From Acidobacteriota bacterium (GTDB lineage: Bacteria; Acidobacteriota; Terriglobia; Bryobacterales; Bryobacteraceae), in NCBI GenBank assembly GCA_023436715.1, contig JAEZIJ010000032.1, forward strand, positions 22,583-86,582: a stretch of 64,000 nt of DNA. The letters are read 5' to 3'. The notes below the pieces were generated by a model. The model had not been told where the DNA came from, made no database searches, and saw only the letters and a program-made list of their open reading frames with translations. Positions 62,551 through 64,000 of the stretch are shown here, one piece after another. A program made the position numbers and the translations under genes. The number at the start of each line of letters is the position of its first letter. Positions within the stretch are counted from its first letter, which is position 1.

Positions 62551-63807
62551 ATGGTCACTTTTGCCTCAACCCGATCCGCGTATTGCCCTCCGCCTCCCGA
62601 GCTGCTGGCGGATTTGGACCTCCCGCACGGCCTGATCGTCGATCTGGTGCTGCGGCGGACGTTCACCGCCGGCCAGACGACGCTCGAAGCGCTGAGCGGG
62701 GCACTGAAGCTCTCGCCCCTGATTATGGAGGCGGTTTTCCGGGAACTGCGCTCGCAGCAGTTGATCGAAGTCAAAGGAATGGTGGGCAACGACTACAGCT
62801 TCGTGCTTACGCAAGCCGGACGGTCGCTTGCCAGCGAGCGTTTCCAGATATGCCGTTACGCGGGCGCGGCCCCGGTTTCAATCAAGCAGTACCACAAGGC
62901 AACGAAGATCCAGTCCGCAAAGGTGCGAGTGGACCGGCGTACCCTGAAGCAGGCGCTTTCGGATATGGTCCTGCCCGACCGGCTCCTCGACCAACTCGGC
63001 CCGGCAATCATCTCGCAGAGCTCGATCTTCCTCTACGGACCGACCGGAGGCGGCAAGACCAGCCTGGCCGAACGCATGCTTCGCGTCTACCAGGACGCCA
63101 TTCTGATCCCGTACGCTGTCGAGGTGGACGGGCAGATCATTCAGCTATACGATCCCGTGGTGCATGAGGCTATCGAGGGAAGCGACCAGGAGTTGGACCC
63201 GCGCTGGGTCCTTTGCCGGCGGCCGTGTGTCGTAGCCGGCGGCGAACTTGCGCCGAGCATGCTCGAACTGCGGCTCGACGAAGCCACGGGGATCTATGCC
63301 GCGCCGTTACAGATGAAGGCGAATAATGGCGTGCTGGTGATCGACGACTTCGGCCGGCAGCTCATGGCGCCCCGCGAACTGCTGAACCGCTGGATCGTTC
63401 CGCTCGACCGGCGAATCGATTACCTGGCGCTGCGGTATGGCGTGAAGTTCCAGATTCCGTTCGAGATGCTGGTCGTCTTTGCGACGAACCTCGACCCGCG
63501 TGAACTGGCGGACGAGGCGTTCATGCGCCGGCTTCACAACAAGGTTTATGTCGAGGCGGTTGAGCCGCAGTTGTTCGATGAAATCTTCCGCCGGGTGGCC
63601 ACGGCGCGGAACATCCCCTTCGAGCCGGACAGCGCGGACTACCTGCGGAAGCTGTGCTTCCGCGAGGGCAGTATGGAACTGCGGGCCTGCTATCCGGCAG
63701 ACATCTGCGACATCCTGGTCTCAATCGCGAACTACGAAGGCCGGCCCGCGCGCATGGCCAAAGCCGACCTTGAGCGGGCGGTATCGCTGTATTTCGCTCA
63801 GACATAG
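62551..63807 (+). CDS. AAA-type ATPase with N-terminal winged-helix-like region
   Basis: 418 aa. N-terminal 120 residues contain LEALSGALKLSPLIMEAVFR and LRSQQLIEVKGMVGNDYSFV, a winged-helix-like pair. The ATPase has Walker A GPTGGGKTS, Walker B VLVIDDFGRQ, and a sensor region with FATNLDPREL. The C-terminal helical lid follows. It is divergent from the secretin gene and may work with it, but no secretion ATPase (GspE-like) signature is visible. The function is unassigned. Followed by the inverted repeat copy. Confidence 0.82.
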   Translation: MVTFASTRSAYCPPPPELLADLDLPHGLIVDLVLRRTFTAGQTTLEALSGALKLSPLIMEAVFRELRSQQLIEVKGMVGNDYSFVLTQAGRSLASERFQICRYAGAAPVSIKQYHKATKIQSAKVRVDRRTLKQALSDMVLPDRLLDQLGPAIISQSSIFLYGPTGGGKTSLAERMLRVYQDAILIPYAVEVDGQIIQLYDPVVHEAIEGSDQELDPRWVLCRRPCVVAGGELAPSMLELRLDEATGIYAAPLQMKANNGVLVIDDFGRQLMAPRELLNRWIVPLDRRIDYLALRYGVKFQIPFEMLVVFATNLDPRELADEAFMRRLHNKVYVEAVEPQLFDEIFRRVATARNIPFEPDSADYLRKLCFREGSMELRACYPADICDILVSIANYEGRPARMAKADLERAVSLYFAQT

Positions 63808-63819
63808 GCTAAACCGCTC

Positions 63820-63978
63820 TCCCGAAAATCGCCGGGCGTGCGCCCGCGAAACCGCGAAACCGCTGCCCTGAACAGTCGAGCGATTGCGAGTGGGGCAGCC
63901 CCTCGGGCTGCGCCGGCCTCTCAGGCCGGCCAAGCTGGGCGGGCTGGGAGCCCGCCGCAGGGCACGGCCCTGCCCCAC
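63820..63978 (-). repeat. 88-bp multi-hairpin repeat, copy 2 with flank (family A)
   Basis: The core at 63890-63978 is the inverse of 14712-14799. It keeps the terminal GTGGGGCAG/CTGCCCCAC pair and all four stems, while the first loop (CTC to CGT) and one linker differ. The flank 63820-63889 matches the flank after copy 1 in part (CGATTTTC and CAGCGGT segments), so the mobile or duplicated unit is about 150 bp. The remainder to 64000 shows no gene. Confidence 0.8.
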
Positions 63979-64000
63979 TGTGCTGGATCGCCTCCATCGC

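Overview
The window is GC-rich bacterial chromosome and most likely comes from an acidobacterium of the Solibacter/Bryobacter type (Bryobacterales). The clues are three tandem genes of the acidobacterial VWFA-related type, an intact gene and a decayed gene carrying the Solibacter-type C-terminal domain (TIGR03437-like), many secreted hydrolases and TPR/ASPIC proteins, and KDO synthesis genes that imply an LPS outer membrane. No rRNA, tRNA, phage, transposase or CRISPR array was seen.

Layout. 1-5 kb: zinc-ribbon fragment, small membrane protein, LolA-like protein, DUF1624-like acyltransferase, TIM-barrel epimerase, nucleotidyltransferase, pentapeptide-repeat protein. 5-8.7 kb: a redox/signalling run (orphan OmpR-type regulator, STAS protein, CoA-disulfide-reductase-like flavoprotein, thioredoxin-fold protein, stand-alone NuoI-like ferredoxin). 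8.7-15 kb: acetate kinase with a TPR protein, penicillin-acylase-family hydrolase, GRP-type sugar transporter. 15-22 kb: ABC ATPase and HlyD adaptor, accA, dnaE, FMN reductase. 22.4-23 kb: BrnT/BrnA toxin-antitoxin pair with a 19-bp operator-like palindrome. 23-36 kb: large TPR/FG-GAP/ASPIC protein, SIMPL protein, half-length AI-2E permease, GHL6-like glycosidase, S9 peptidase, Solibacter-domain protein and a broken relative. 36-45 kb: pyruvate:ferredoxin oxidoreductase with a DHOD-like partner, M1 and M48 peptidases, ECF sigma factor. 45-52.5 kb: rpsA, an NtrC-type two-component pair, membrane proteins, and a Panacea-domain protein coupled to a two-TM protein (candidate toxin-antitoxin pair). 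52.5-64 kb: pseudopilin, the kdsA-pyrG-kdsB operon, three VWA genes, SIS sugar isomerase, secretin, AAA ATPase.

Three signals go beyond ordinary genes. (1) At least ten transcription units have a TANNNT -10-like hexamer only 5-11 nt before the start codon and no Shine-Dalgarno, which suggests leaderless mRNAs. (2) Intergenic gaps carry families of GC-rich hairpin repeats: an 88-bp multi-hairpin element closed by 9-bp terminal inverted repeats, a 70-bp two-hairpin element, perfect palindromes at convergent gene ends, and a 49-bp tandem array. (3) One of these repeat regions holds a frameshifted duplicate of the 3' end of the adjacent NtrC-type regulator. The best candidate for a little-described system is the Panacea/two-TM pair at 51.5-52.4 kb.
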